Positions 1 through 5,157 of a DNA stretch of 5,157 nt are shown here, one piece after another. A model generated the notes under the pieces. That model did not search any database, was not told where the DNA came from, and saw only the letters and a list, made by a program, of their open reading frames with translations. Made by a program: the position numbers and the translations under genes. How positions within the stretch are numbered: position 1 is the stretch's first letter; each line of letters begins with the position of its first letter. The stretch comes from Hyphomicrobiaceae bacterium (GTDB lineage Bacteria > Pseudomonadota > Alphaproteobacteria > Rhizobiales > MH13). The stretch is taken from the NCBI GenBank assembly GCA_020442235.1, contig JAGRKQ010000135.1:2327-7483 (forward strand), written 5' to 3'.

Positions 1-54
1 GACGGCGTCTTCACCTATTTCGCGCCGCGTGCCGCGCGCCTTCTTGCCGGTTGA
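1..54 (+). CDS. hemB: C-terminal end of delta-aminolevulinic acid dehydratase (partial)
   Basis: Frame 1 is open from the window edge and ends at TGA 52-54, giving the 17-residue tail DGVFTYFAPRAARLLAG. This matches the end of HemB (porphobilinogen synthase), where a conserved Ala-Gly-Ala-Asp is followed by a hydrophobic pair, then (S/T)Tyr-Phe-Ala and a short helical tail; E. coli HemB ends in a similar way. The enzyme condenses two 5-aminolevulinate molecules to porphobilinogen in cytosolic heme synthesis. The catalytic part lies outside the window. The stop codon overlaps a possible TTG start of the next gene (51-53), so the two are probably co-transcribed. The call depends on a very short tail, but I know of no better candidate, and hemB next to RDD and ate/bpt genes is an arrangement I recall from rhizobia. 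Confidence 0.72.
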   Translation, partial: DGVFTYFAPRAARLLAG

Positions 55-59
55 CCGCC

Positions 60-1307
60 ATGCAGGAGGCTGTGCCATCCCTGCCCGTCAGCCTTGCCGA
101 CATCGAGCGCGCGGCAGGCCTTCTGGCCGGCAACATCCTGCCGACGCCGTGTCTGGAAGCGCCCAAGCTGTCGCGGCTGACGGGGGCTGAGGTCTACGTC
201 AAATACGAGAACCTTCAGGTCACCAATTCCTTCAAGGAGCGCGGCGCCTTCATCCGGCTTTCCGCCCTTTCCGAAGAAGAACGTCGCCGCGGCGTCATTG
301 CCATGTCGGCCGGCAATCATGCGCAGGCCGTTGCCTATCACGCACAGCGCCTGTCCATCCCGGCGACCATCGTCATGCCGGTGACGACCCCCTTCGTGAA
401 GGTGGCCTCCACCCGCTCGCGCGGCGCGAATGTCATCCTGGAAGGCGAGACGCTGGCCGAAGCCCAGATCGCGGTGGAACGCCTCATCGCCGCGCATGAT
501 TTCGTTCTCATCCATCCCTATGACGATCCGGCGGTGATCGCAGGACAGGGCACGATCGGGCTGGAAATGCTGAGCAGCGTTCCCGGACTTGACGATCTCA
601 TCGTGCCGGTGGGCGGCGGCGGGCTGATTTCGGGCATCGCCATCGCCGCCAGGGCGATCAAGCCAACGATCCGCATCACCGGGGTCGAAAGCGTGCTCTT
701 TCCTTCCATGGGCGCGGCGCTCGGCGGGCGCGAGGTGCGCTGCGGTGGCAACACCTTGGCCGAAGGCATCGCGGTGAAGAATGTCGGCCGGCTCACCCGT
801 GCCGTCTGCGAAGCGCTGGTCGATGCGGTCGTCGCCGTTGGCGAGGACCTCATCGAACAGGCGATCTTTTCCTATCTCACCGAGCAGAAGACCATGGCGG
901 AGGGCGCCGGTGCGGCGGGCCTTGCCGCGCTTCTGGCCGATCCTGAGCGCTACAGGGGGCGCAAGGTCGGGCTGGTGCTGTGCGGCGGCAACATCGACCC
1001 GCGCATTCTGGCCTCCATCATGGTCCGCCAGCTGGCACGGCACGGCCAGATCATTGCCCTGCGCATCGAGATCGACGACCGACCCGGTTCGCTCGGGCGG
1101 CTTACCAGTCTCATCGGGGCGCTTGGCGGCAACATTCTCGGCGTTTCCCATCACCGGCTTTTCCTGTCGATCCCGGCCAAGGGCGCCAGTGTCGACGTGA
1201 CGCTTGAGGTGCGCGACCCCGATCACGGGGCCACGATCCAGAACGAACTGGAGGCCCAGGGCTTTCACAGCGAATGCATCGATATCGGCGCGGCGGACAT
1301 CGCCTGA
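60..1307 (+). CDS. threonine ammonia-lyase (threonine dehydratase) with one C-terminal ACT-like domain
   Basis: This is a PLP fold-type II enzyme that deaminates L-threonine to 2-oxobutanoate and ammonia in the cytosol, feeding isoleucine synthesis or threonine breakdown. From ATG 60 it is 415 residues. Residues 1-320 form the catalytic domain, with the PLP lysine K59 in SFKERGA, the SAGNHAQ loop at 83-89 and the phosphate-binding GGGGLISG at 185-192. Residues about 329-412 form a single ACT-like regulatory domain (EIDDRPGSLGRL near its start). The length and single ACT domain fit the short TdcB/IlvA subgroup rather than the two-ACT IlvA of E. coli. Where serine usually contacts the PLP ring nitrogen (SGGN) this protein has C308 (LCGGNID). 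Start choice: TTG 51 overlaps the hemB stop and ATG 60 follows 5 bases after it. Neither has a clear Shine-Dalgarno, suggesting translational coupling to hemB. I prefer ATG because it places the conserved N-terminus sensibly. I give no symbol because ilvA and tdcB are used inconsistently for this subgroup. Confidence 0.93.
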   Translation: MQEAVPSLPVSLADIERAAGLLAGNILPTPCLEAPKLSRLTGAEVYVKYENLQVTNSFKERGAFIRLSALSEEERRRGVIAMSAGNHAQAVAYHAQRLSIPATIVMPVTTPFVKVASTRSRGANVILEGETLAEAQIAVERLIAAHDFVLIHPYDDPAVIAGQGTIGLEMLSSVPGLDDLIVPVGGGGLISGIAIAARAIKPTIRITGVESVLFPSMGAALGGREVRCGGNTLAEGIAVKNVGRLTRAVCEALVDAVVAVGEDLIEQAIFSYLTEQKTMAEGAGAAGLAALLADPERYRGRKVGLVLCGGNIDPRILASIMVRQLARHGQIIALRIEIDDRPGSLGRLTSLIGALGGNILGVSHHRLFLSIPAKGASVDVTLEVRDPDHGATIQNELEAQGFHSECIDIGAADIA

Positions 1308-1368
1308 AGCCTTGCCCCTATTGAACTCTTGCAAAGGGCGGGCAGCCCCCCCACTTCATGGGCACCAG

Positions 1369-1374
1369 AAGGAG
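1369..1374 (+). promoter_or_regulatory. ribosome binding site deciding the RDD gene start
   Basis: AAGGAG lies 7 bases before ATG 1382. It supports that start over the in-frame ATG at 1358, which would add eight residues and has only a C-run (1346-1352) and no purine-rich site in front of it. Confidence 0.75.
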
Positions 1375-1381
1375 TGTGTCG

Positions 1382-1903
1382 ATGAACGAAATTCAGGCCA
1401 ATCCCGTGAATGCCGGCTATGACGATGAACCGCGCGCGGCCTTCGATCCGGTCACGGAGCCGTGGCTTTACGATGGTGTGCGCACGCGCCGCAGCCTCGC
1501 CTTCCTCATCGATGCCATGGCCATCATGGCGCTCACCGCCCTTGCCTATGTGGTGGTCACCGTTCTCGGCGTTTTGACGCTGGGCGCCGGCTGGCTGCTC
1601 TACGCCATCACCTTCCCGGTCGTTGCCATCGCCTATGTGGGAATCACCCTCGGCAGCCGCGCCTCCGCCACACCCGGCATGCGTGCCATGGGGCTGGAGA
1701 TGCGTTTGTGGCATGGCGGACGGATGTATGGCCTCATCGCCATTGTCCATGCGCTCGCCTTCTGGTTCCTGTCAGGCGTGCTGGCCTGGATCTTCGTCGT
1801 CATTCCGACGCTGTTTTCCAGCCGCAAGCGGCTTCTGCACGACCTCATTCTCGGCACGGTCGTGATCAACGACGCCGAACGGGTGCGCCTGCTGCGCGGG
1901 TAG
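1382..1903 (+). CDS. RDD family integral membrane protein
   Basis: This 173-residue protein has the RDD-family layout. A polar N-terminus of about 33 residues is followed by RRSLAFLID (R37, D44) entering the first membrane segment (about 39-63), a second segment (about 68-90), a TPGMRAMGLEM stretch at 97-107 matching the usual G-x-R-x-x-G linker, a third segment (about 117-143), and SRKRLLHDLILGTVVI (146-162), where D154 is the last signature aspartate. RDD proteins are small inner-membrane proteins of mostly unknown function; a few have been linked to ion transport or salt tolerance. It starts 74 bases after the threonine ammonia-lyase, and I see no convincing terminator between them, so one transcript is plausible. 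It ends with tandem in-frame stops, TAG then TAA (1901-1906). No specific substrate can be assigned. Confidence 0.9.
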   Translation: MNEIQANPVNAGYDDEPRAAFDPVTEPWLYDGVRTRRSLAFLIDAMAIMALTALAYVVVTVLGVLTLGAGWLLYAITFPVVAIAYVGITLGSRASATPGMRAMGLEMRLWHGGRMYGLIAIVHALAFWFLSGVLAWIFVVIPTLFSSRKRLLHDLILGTVVINDAERVRLLRG

Positions 1904-1945
1904 TAAAAATTTTCCCCAACTCATTATCTCAGTCTTGAGTGCGTT

Positions 1946-1965
1946 CGACTTTTGTCGTAGCTACG
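1946..1965. repeat. overlapping inverted repeats, possible operator
   Basis: CGTAGCTACG at 1956-1965 is a perfect 10-base palindrome. It overlaps the right arm of a second inverted repeat, CGAC-TTTT-GTCG (1946-1957). The pair sits about 60 bases before the orphan gene's start, where an operator would be expected. No regulator is encoded in the window, and palindromes of this size can occur by chance. Confidence 0.35.
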
Positions 1966-2010
1966 TTGCGTTAACTTATCGACGTATGCGGCAAACGTCA
2001 TCTGGCGACT

Positions 2011-2014
2011 GGAG
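2011..2014 (+). promoter_or_regulatory. ribosome binding site deciding the orphan gene start
   Basis: GGAG lies 7 bases before ATG 2022 and favours this start over the in-frame TTG 1935, which would add 29 residues. The site is inside an imperfect tandem 7-mer, GGCGACT then GGAGACT (2004-2017). Confidence 0.6.
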
Positions 2015-2021
2015 ACTAACG

Positions 2022-2822
2022 ATGAGCGATGTAACCGGCACATACGGAATGGGCACGGGCGCCTACGAAGACGCTTCGTATTTTGATTCCATGGCGAACG
2101 AAGTAAGCGTTGATACCTCAGCCGCTGCGAATGGTGCCTACAACGTTGGCACACAAGAAATTCCACACGGCCCGAATACCGTCATTCGTGCCGATGGTCG
2201 TCGAGGGAGCCGCGGAGCCGGTGTATATCCGCAACTTGACCCCCAGACAGGAAAGCCAGTGACCCAAACTCATTGGTCAGTCGACTATCATGATGGGAAC
2301 AAGTTCTTGAATGGCCAGGGACAACCTGTGCCAACGCAGGGCGCCCAGTATCACTGGAATCAGCAATCGGCTCACCAGCAGTCGGGTCTTTATGACCATC
2401 AGCTGGCCAAGCATGCCCCGCTTGGTGAAACCGGCGCAAAGGTTCTTTATCACGCCGGAAAGGCAGCTCCCGCAGCCGCCAGAATTGCCGCGCCCGTCGC
2501 AGCCGTGAATGACGTGAACCGTATCGTCAATGCCGACAACCCTGCGCTTGAAGCCGCGGCCACCGGCGCCGGATGGGCTGCCGCCGGACCGGGTTGCAAG
2601 ACGCTTGGCACTGCTGGTGCCGTGGCTTTCTCCGAGACAGGGCCCGGCGCCGTCGTCGGTGGTCTTGGTGGCTGCGCCATCGGGGGAACGGTTGGCTATG
2701 TTGCGGGCTATGAAGCCGTGCAAGGCACCGCTCAGGCCGCTGGTCAGGCAGTAGATGCCGCAGCTGATGCTGTTTATTACGGAAGCGAAGAGCTGATTTT
2801 TCCTGGCGGGCGGCCTTACTGA
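2022..2822 (+). CDS. unrecognised glycine-zipper protein, possibly membrane-active
   Basis: I do not recognise this 266-residue protein. It has no signal peptide. Residues 1-50 are rich in Gly, Ala, Ser and Tyr. Residues 51-131 are polar, with many aromatic and histidine residues, including H84-W85, Y89-H90-D91 and Y110-H111-W112, and further histidines at 118, 126, 131 and 144. From about 145 it becomes alanine-rich and hydrophobic. Residues 178-203 and 208-230 could form a membrane hairpin with one cysteine in each half (C192, C218). G209, G213, G217, G221, G225 and G229 form an exact G-x-x-x-G ladder. The tail (244-266) is amphipathic, then ends EELIFPGGRPY. GC is visibly lower than in neighbouring genes, especially in the 5' half; hand counts of 60-base blocks there are mostly 50-58 percent, against about 70 percent in sampled flanking blocks. 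It is isolated by an AT-rich leader and a terminator, which suggests horizontal gain. A secreted pore-forming toxin or effector, or a membrane-associated structural protein, would fit; neither is shown. Confidence 0.7.
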   Translation: MSDVTGTYGMGTGAYEDASYFDSMANEVSVDTSAAANGAYNVGTQEIPHGPNTVIRADGRRGSRGAGVYPQLDPQTGKPVTQTHWSVDYHDGNKFLNGQGQPVPTQGAQYHWNQQSAHQQSGLYDHQLAKHAPLGETGAKVLYHAGKAAPAAARIAAPVAAVNDVNRIVNADNPALEAAATGAGWAAAGPGCKTLGTAGAVAFSETGPGAVVGGLGGCAIGGTVGYVAGYEAVQGTAQAAGQAVDAAADAVYYGSEELIFPGGRPY

Positions 2823-2907
2823 CAGCACATCCATCAACAGGATGTTGTTGCCCCGACTGATTTCTGTCTCGGCATTTTATGGATGCTGAGAGCAAATTAC
2901 ACCACAA

Positions 2908-2933
2908 GGCAAAAGCGCTCCGGCGCTTTTGCC
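2908..2933 (+). terminator. perfect hairpin, probable intrinsic terminator of the orphan gene
   Basis: GGCAAAAGCGC (2908-2918) and GCGCTTTTGCC (2923-2933) are perfect 11-base complements around a TCCG loop. The A4 and T4 tracts lie inside the stem, as in many alphaproteobacterial terminators, so the hairpin could work on both strands. It begins 85 bases after the stop of the unrecognised gene and ends 60 bases before the permease start. It therefore separates the two transcription units. A long uninterrupted U-tract after the stem is absent, so termination strength is uncertain. Confidence 0.72.
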
Positions 2934-2934
2934 C

Positions 2935-2964
2935 TTGCCTGATGGCCCCTCGCCTCTCCATGAT
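2935..2964 (+). promoter_or_regulatory. possible promoter of the permease gene
   Basis: TTGCCT (2935-2940) and CATGAT (2959-2964), spaced by 18 bases, each match four of six positions of the sigma-70 type consensus TTGACA/TATAAT. The pair lies directly after the terminator hairpin and would leave a leader of about 20-25 bases. The position is logical, because something must restart transcription after the hairpin, but the match is weak. Confidence 0.25.
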
Positions 2965-2978
2965 TTGAAGACGACAGT

Positions 2979-2983
2979 CGGAG
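2979..2983 (+). promoter_or_regulatory. ribosome binding site for the TTG-started permease
   Basis: CGGAG lies 10 bases before TTG 2994. The frame is closed upstream by TGA 2961-2963, and no in-frame ATG or GTG lies between that stop and TTG 2994, so this site supports TTG as the start. Confidence 0.5.
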
Positions 2984-2993
2984 ACGCCATCGG

Positions 2994-4775
2994 TTGAGCG
3001 CCTTTGCAGAATTTGCCGTCCTCGCGATCGTTGCGGCCGCCATTCTGGCCTATGTCAGCGAGCGCTGGTCGATCGAAGTCATCTCGGTCGCCATTCTGGC
3101 GGCCCTGCTGTTTCTGTTTTCCCTGCCCGAAAGCCTTGTCGGCTCCGCCATTCAGCCGTCGGACCTGCTGCAAGGCTTTGCCAATCCGGCGCTTCTGGCC
3201 GTCCTGAGCCTGCTCGTTCTCGGGCAGGGCATGTTCCGCACCGACGCACTGGCGCCGATCACGGCATCTGCCCTGAAGCTGTCGCGCACCAGCCCGCGCG
3301 GCACCTTTGTCGGCCTGTTGATCTTCGTTGCCATCGTCAGCGCCTTCGTCAACAACACGCCCATCGTGGTGATGTTCCTGCCGCTGGTGACGGCATTGGC
3401 GACCCGCTACGGCGTCGCTCCCTCCAAGGTGTTGATGCCGTTTTCCTTCGCCGCGATCCTTGGCGGCATGACGACCCTCATCGGATCGTCCACGAATCTT
3501 CTGGCGGCCGGCGTAGCCGCCCCGATCATCGGCCGGCCCATCGGGCTCTTCGAGATCACGCTTTTCGGCGGCATCGTCGCGCTTGCCGGCCTTGTCTATG
3601 TGATTGCAATCCTGCCGCTGATCCTGCCCAAGCGGACCACACTCAGCGGCTCGTCCGGCATTTCCGGCAAGCAGTTCATTGCTGAAATCCTGCTTCTTCC
3701 CGGTCATCCGCTGCTGGGTGCAACGGCCAAGGCCGGGCTTTTTCCCGCGCTCAAGGACATCACCGTGCGCTCCATCAAGCGCAAGGGCGCGGTGATTCTT
3801 CCCCCCTTCGACGCGGTAACGCTGTCGGTCGGCGACCGCGTGATCCTGGCCGGCACGCGCGATGCCATCGCCCGCGCGCTCGTCGTCGATGCCGCCGCGC
3901 AGAGCACGACTGGATCGGGCACCCTCGTTTTGACCGAACTCGTCGTTGCCCCGGCCTCGCGCTTCGTCTCGCGCGAGGTGACCGAGGCCGATGCCAGCCT
4001 TGGCGAAGGGGCCAATGTCATCGCCATCGAGCGGCGCAGCCGCATGCCACGCGGCTCGATGGCCGAACTGCGGCTGGAGCCGGGCGACGTTCTCCTTGTT
4101 GCGGGGACGGAAAAGGCCGTGCAGGGCCTTCGCAGCAATCGCGAGCTCCTGGTGCTCGACCTCTCAACCTCGGAATTGCCCGATCCGACCAAGGCCTCGA
4201 TCGCGCGGCTGATCTTCCTTCTGACGGTGCTTGCCGCCGGCTTCGACGTCGTTCCGATCGTCGTTGCCGCCTTCATCGGCGCGTTCCTGATGATCGCTTC
4301 GGGCTGCCTCAACTTCCGGCAGGCGGCGCGCGCCATCGATACACGCATCATGATGCTGGTGGCAGCGGCGATTGCCATGGCGAGCGCGCTTCAGGCAACC
4401 GGCGGCACCAGCCTGATCGCGCAGTTTCTTGCCGACCTTGGCGCCGATCTCGGCCCCATGGCCGTGTTGTCGGGTCTGTTTCTCATCGTGGCGGTGCTCA
4501 CCAACATTCTTTCCAACAACGCAACCGCGGTGCTGTTCACGCCGATTGCCATCGAACTGGCGCGCATCTTCGGCGTCGATCCCTTCCCCTTCGTCACCTG
4601 CATCATCCTGGCCAGCAACTGTTCCTTCGCAACGCCCATCGGCTATCAGACCAACCTCATCGTCATGGGGCCTGGCCATTACCGCTTTTCGGATTTCCTC
4701 ATCGGCGGACTGCCGCTGGTGGTCCTCTGCTGGGCGGTCTTTTCTCTCGCCGCGCCGTGGTACTATGGACTTTGA
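2994..4775 (+). CDS. SLC13 family permease with two RCK_C (TrkA-C)-like domains
   Basis: This 593-residue inner-membrane transporter belongs to the SLC13/DASS group in the ion-transporter superfamily. Its N-terminal membrane half (about 3-212) carries NNTP (120-123) and GSSTN (164-168). Its C-terminal half (about 403-590) repeats the pattern with SNNAT (507-511) and GYQTN (550-554), the duplicated substrate- and cation-binding signatures of the family. Between them lie two soluble domains, about 222-300 and 310-390, each ending in a GD-R/V-V/L-L-x-A-G-T motif (280-288 and 364-372), typical of RCK_C domains that bind ligands and gate transport. Family members move dicarboxylates, sulfate or other anions, usually with sodium; the substrate here cannot be read from sequence. 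The start must be TTG 2994: the frame is closed at 2961 and no ATG occurs near the N-terminus. It probably has its own promoter after the upstream terminator, and bpt follows 26 bases after its stop, so the two may share a transcript. Confidence 0.9.
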   Translation: MSAFAEFAVLAIVAAAILAYVSERWSIEVISVAILAALLFLFSLPESLVGSAIQPSDLLQGFANPALLAVLSLLVLGQGMFRTDALAPITASALKLSRTSPRGTFVGLLIFVAIVSAFVNNTPIVVMFLPLVTALATRYGVAPSKVLMPFSFAAILGGMTTLIGSSTNLLAAGVAAPIIGRPIGLFEITLFGGIVALAGLVYVIAILPLILPKRTTLSGSSGISGKQFIAEILLLPGHPLLGATAKAGLFPALKDITVRSIKRKGAVILPPFDAVTLSVGDRVILAGTRDAIARALVVDAAAQSTTGSGTLVLTELVVAPASRFVSREVTEADASLGEGANVIAIERRSRMPRGSMAELRLEPGDVLLVAGTEKAVQGLRSNRELLVLDLSTSELPDPTKASIARLIFLLTVLAAGFDVVPIVVAAFIGAFLMIASGCLNFRQAARAIDTRIMMLVAAAIAMASALQATGGTSLIAQFLADLGADLGPMAVLSGLFLIVAVLTNILSNNATAVLFTPIAIELARIFGVDPFPFVTCIILASNCSFATPIGYQTNLIVMGPGHYRFSDFLIGGLPLVVLCWAVFSLAAPWYYGL

Positions 4776-4801
4776 TCCGGCCATGACCACATCTGAGGCG
4801 C

Positions 4802-5157
4802 ATGACACGTCATCCGACCGATACGCCGAGTTTCTATCTCACCGCTCCGGCGGACTGCCCCTACCTGCCTGAGCGCAAGGAGCGGAAGGTCTTCACGCAT
4901 CTCGTCGGCGAAAATGCCGATGCCTATAACGCGATCCTCAGCCAGGGCGGTTTCCGTCGCTCGCAGTCGATTGCCTACCGGCCGGCCTGCGAGAACTGCA
5001 AGGCCTGTGTCTCGGTGCGTGTCGTCGTCGATCAGTTCGACTGGACGCGCAGTTTCCGGCGGGTGATGGGAAAAAATTCCGACCTTCTGTCGATCGAGCT
5101 TCCGGCGCAGGCGACGCCCGAACAATATCGCCTCTTCCGCGACTATCTCGATTCCCG
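4802..5157 (+). CDS. bpt: aspartate/glutamate leucyltransferase (N-end rule), 5' part
   Basis: The first 118 codons are present and the frame runs off the window; full-length members have about 240-260 residues. [12 protein letters not shown] (11-22), [10 protein letters not shown] (27-36), [16 protein letters not shown] (48-63) and the CENCKAC cluster (63-69) identify the N-terminal domain of the ATE/Bpt family. Bpt moves leucine from leucyl-tRNA to proteins starting with Asp or Glu, creating an N-degron read by ClpS and degraded by ClpAP. C19, C63, C66 and C69 are the family cysteines; in eukaryotic ATE1 the equivalent residues have been reported to bind an Fe-S cluster. Bacterial genes are often still labelled ate (arginyltransferase), and leucyl versus arginyl specificity cannot be proved from this half. 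ATG 4802 is the only sensible start, because TGA 4784-4786 closes the frame upstream. GAGG ends only 3 bases before the ATG, so the ribosome site is poor and coupling to the permease is likely. Confidence 0.95.
   Translation, partial: MTRHPTDTPSFYLTAPADCPYLPERKERKVFTHLVGENADAYNAILSQGGFRRSQSIAYRPACENCKACVSVRVVVDQFDWTRSFRRVMGKNSDLLSIELPAQATPEQYRLFRDYLDS

Larger units (their letters stand above)
1904..2021 (+). promoter_or_regulatory. AT-richer leader of the orphan gene, candidate promoter region
   Basis: These 118 bases between the RDD stop and the next start are clearly lower in GC than the flanks; a hand count of 1921-1980 gives 25 of 60. They hold AAAAATTTT (1906-1914), a 10-base palindrome (1956-1965) and a purine-rich ribosome site at the end. 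A weak -35-like TTGAGT (1935-1940) sits 17 bases before TAGCTA (1958-1963), which matches the -10 consensus poorly, so no promoter is firmly identified. The composition and the terminator after the gene suggest independent transcription. An open frame runs back from the orphan gene to TTG 1935, but that stretch lacks a ribosome site and is treated as non-coding. Confidence 0.4.

Noticed and set aside
15..1334. 439-codon open frame on the minus strand opposite threonine ammonia-lyase
   Set aside because: It mirrors a gene with strong GC-rich third positions, its product is Arg/Asp/His-rich low-complexity sequence, and the + strand frame encodes a clear conserved enzyme.
1312..1352. Possible weak hairpins (TTGCCC/GGGC, GGGC/GCCC) between threonine ammonia-lyase and the RDD gene
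   Set aside because: Arms are short or interrupted and no T-tract follows; the C-run at 1346-1352 is not terminator-like.
1935..1946. TTG-AGT-GCG-TTC resembles the permease start TTG-AGC-GCC-TTT (both read MSAF), suggesting a duplicated start
   Set aside because: The similarity stops after four codons: the following leader is AT-rich and does not encode the hydrophobic permease N-terminus, and the upstream bases differ. Most likely chance.
1935..2021. 29-residue N-terminal extension of the unrecognised protein from TTG 1935
   Set aside because: There is no Shine-Dalgarno before TTG 1935, whereas ATG 2022 has GGAG at 7 bases. The extension covers the AT-rich, palindrome-bearing leader.
2352..2376. 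Possible HNH-nuclease-like H...N...H pattern in the unrecognised protein (H111, N113, H118)
   Set aside because: Spacing and surrounding residues do not match the HNH or GHH folds; there is no beta-beta-alpha metal motif I can defend.
2827..2847. Short hairpins after the orphan gene (ACATCC/GGATGT and CAACA/TGTTG)
   Set aside because: Arms of 5-6 bases that compete with each other and have no T-tract; the 11-base hairpin at 2908-2933 is the credible terminator.
2877..3707. 276-codon minus-strand frame overlapping the permease start and the terminator
   Set aside because: It is a shadow of permease codons: the product is Gln/Asp/Gly/Arg-rich without domains, and it runs through the terminator hairpin.
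4164..4808. 214-codon minus-strand frame opposite the permease C-terminal half
   Set aside because: Highly charged shadow translation opposite conserved membrane segments; no recognisable motif.
1..5157. CRISPR arrays, tRNA or rRNA genes, insertion sequences, riboswitches
   Set aside because: No regularly spaced repeats, cloverleaf-like segments, transposase frames or recognisable riboswitch cores were seen on either strand.

Overview
The window looks like a chromosomal housekeeping segment from a GC-rich alphaproteobacterium, most likely in the Rhizobiales (Hyphomicrobiales). This rests on the protein sequences (rhizobial-type one-ACT-domain threonine ammonia-lyase, a Bpt/Ate-type aminoacyltransferase next to an RDD protein, a HemB-like tail) and on strong third-position GC. 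It is inferred from sequence resemblance only; no search was run.

All genes I accept lie on the + strand. The order is: the last 17 codons of a probable hemB (1-54); a threonine ammonia-lyase that starts at or just after the hemB stop (60-1307); an RDD-family membrane protein (1382-1903); an AT-richer leader of about 118 bases; an unrecognised 266-residue protein (2022-2822); a perfect hairpin terminator (2908-2933); an SLC13-type permease with two soluble RCK_C-like domains inserted in it (2994-4775); and the first 118 codons of bpt, an N-end-rule leucyltransferase (4802 to the window end). No gene-free stretch exceeds about 170 bases.

The flanking genes are ordinary: heme synthesis, threonine catabolism or isoleucine precursor supply, membrane transport, and N-terminal tagging of proteins for ClpS/ClpAP degradation. 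They are close together and co-directional but share no single pathway.

The part that stands out is 1904-2940. It has lower GC than its neighbours, a 10-base palindrome in its leader, its own Shine-Dalgarno and a strong terminator. Its product has a Gly/His/Trp/Tyr-rich front half and an Ala/Gly-rich hydrophobic back half carrying six glycines at exact four-residue spacing (a glycine zipper). It reads like a single-gene cargo insertion between conserved genes, possibly encoding a membrane-active protein. No partner or immunity gene is visible, so a toxin role is only a hypothesis.
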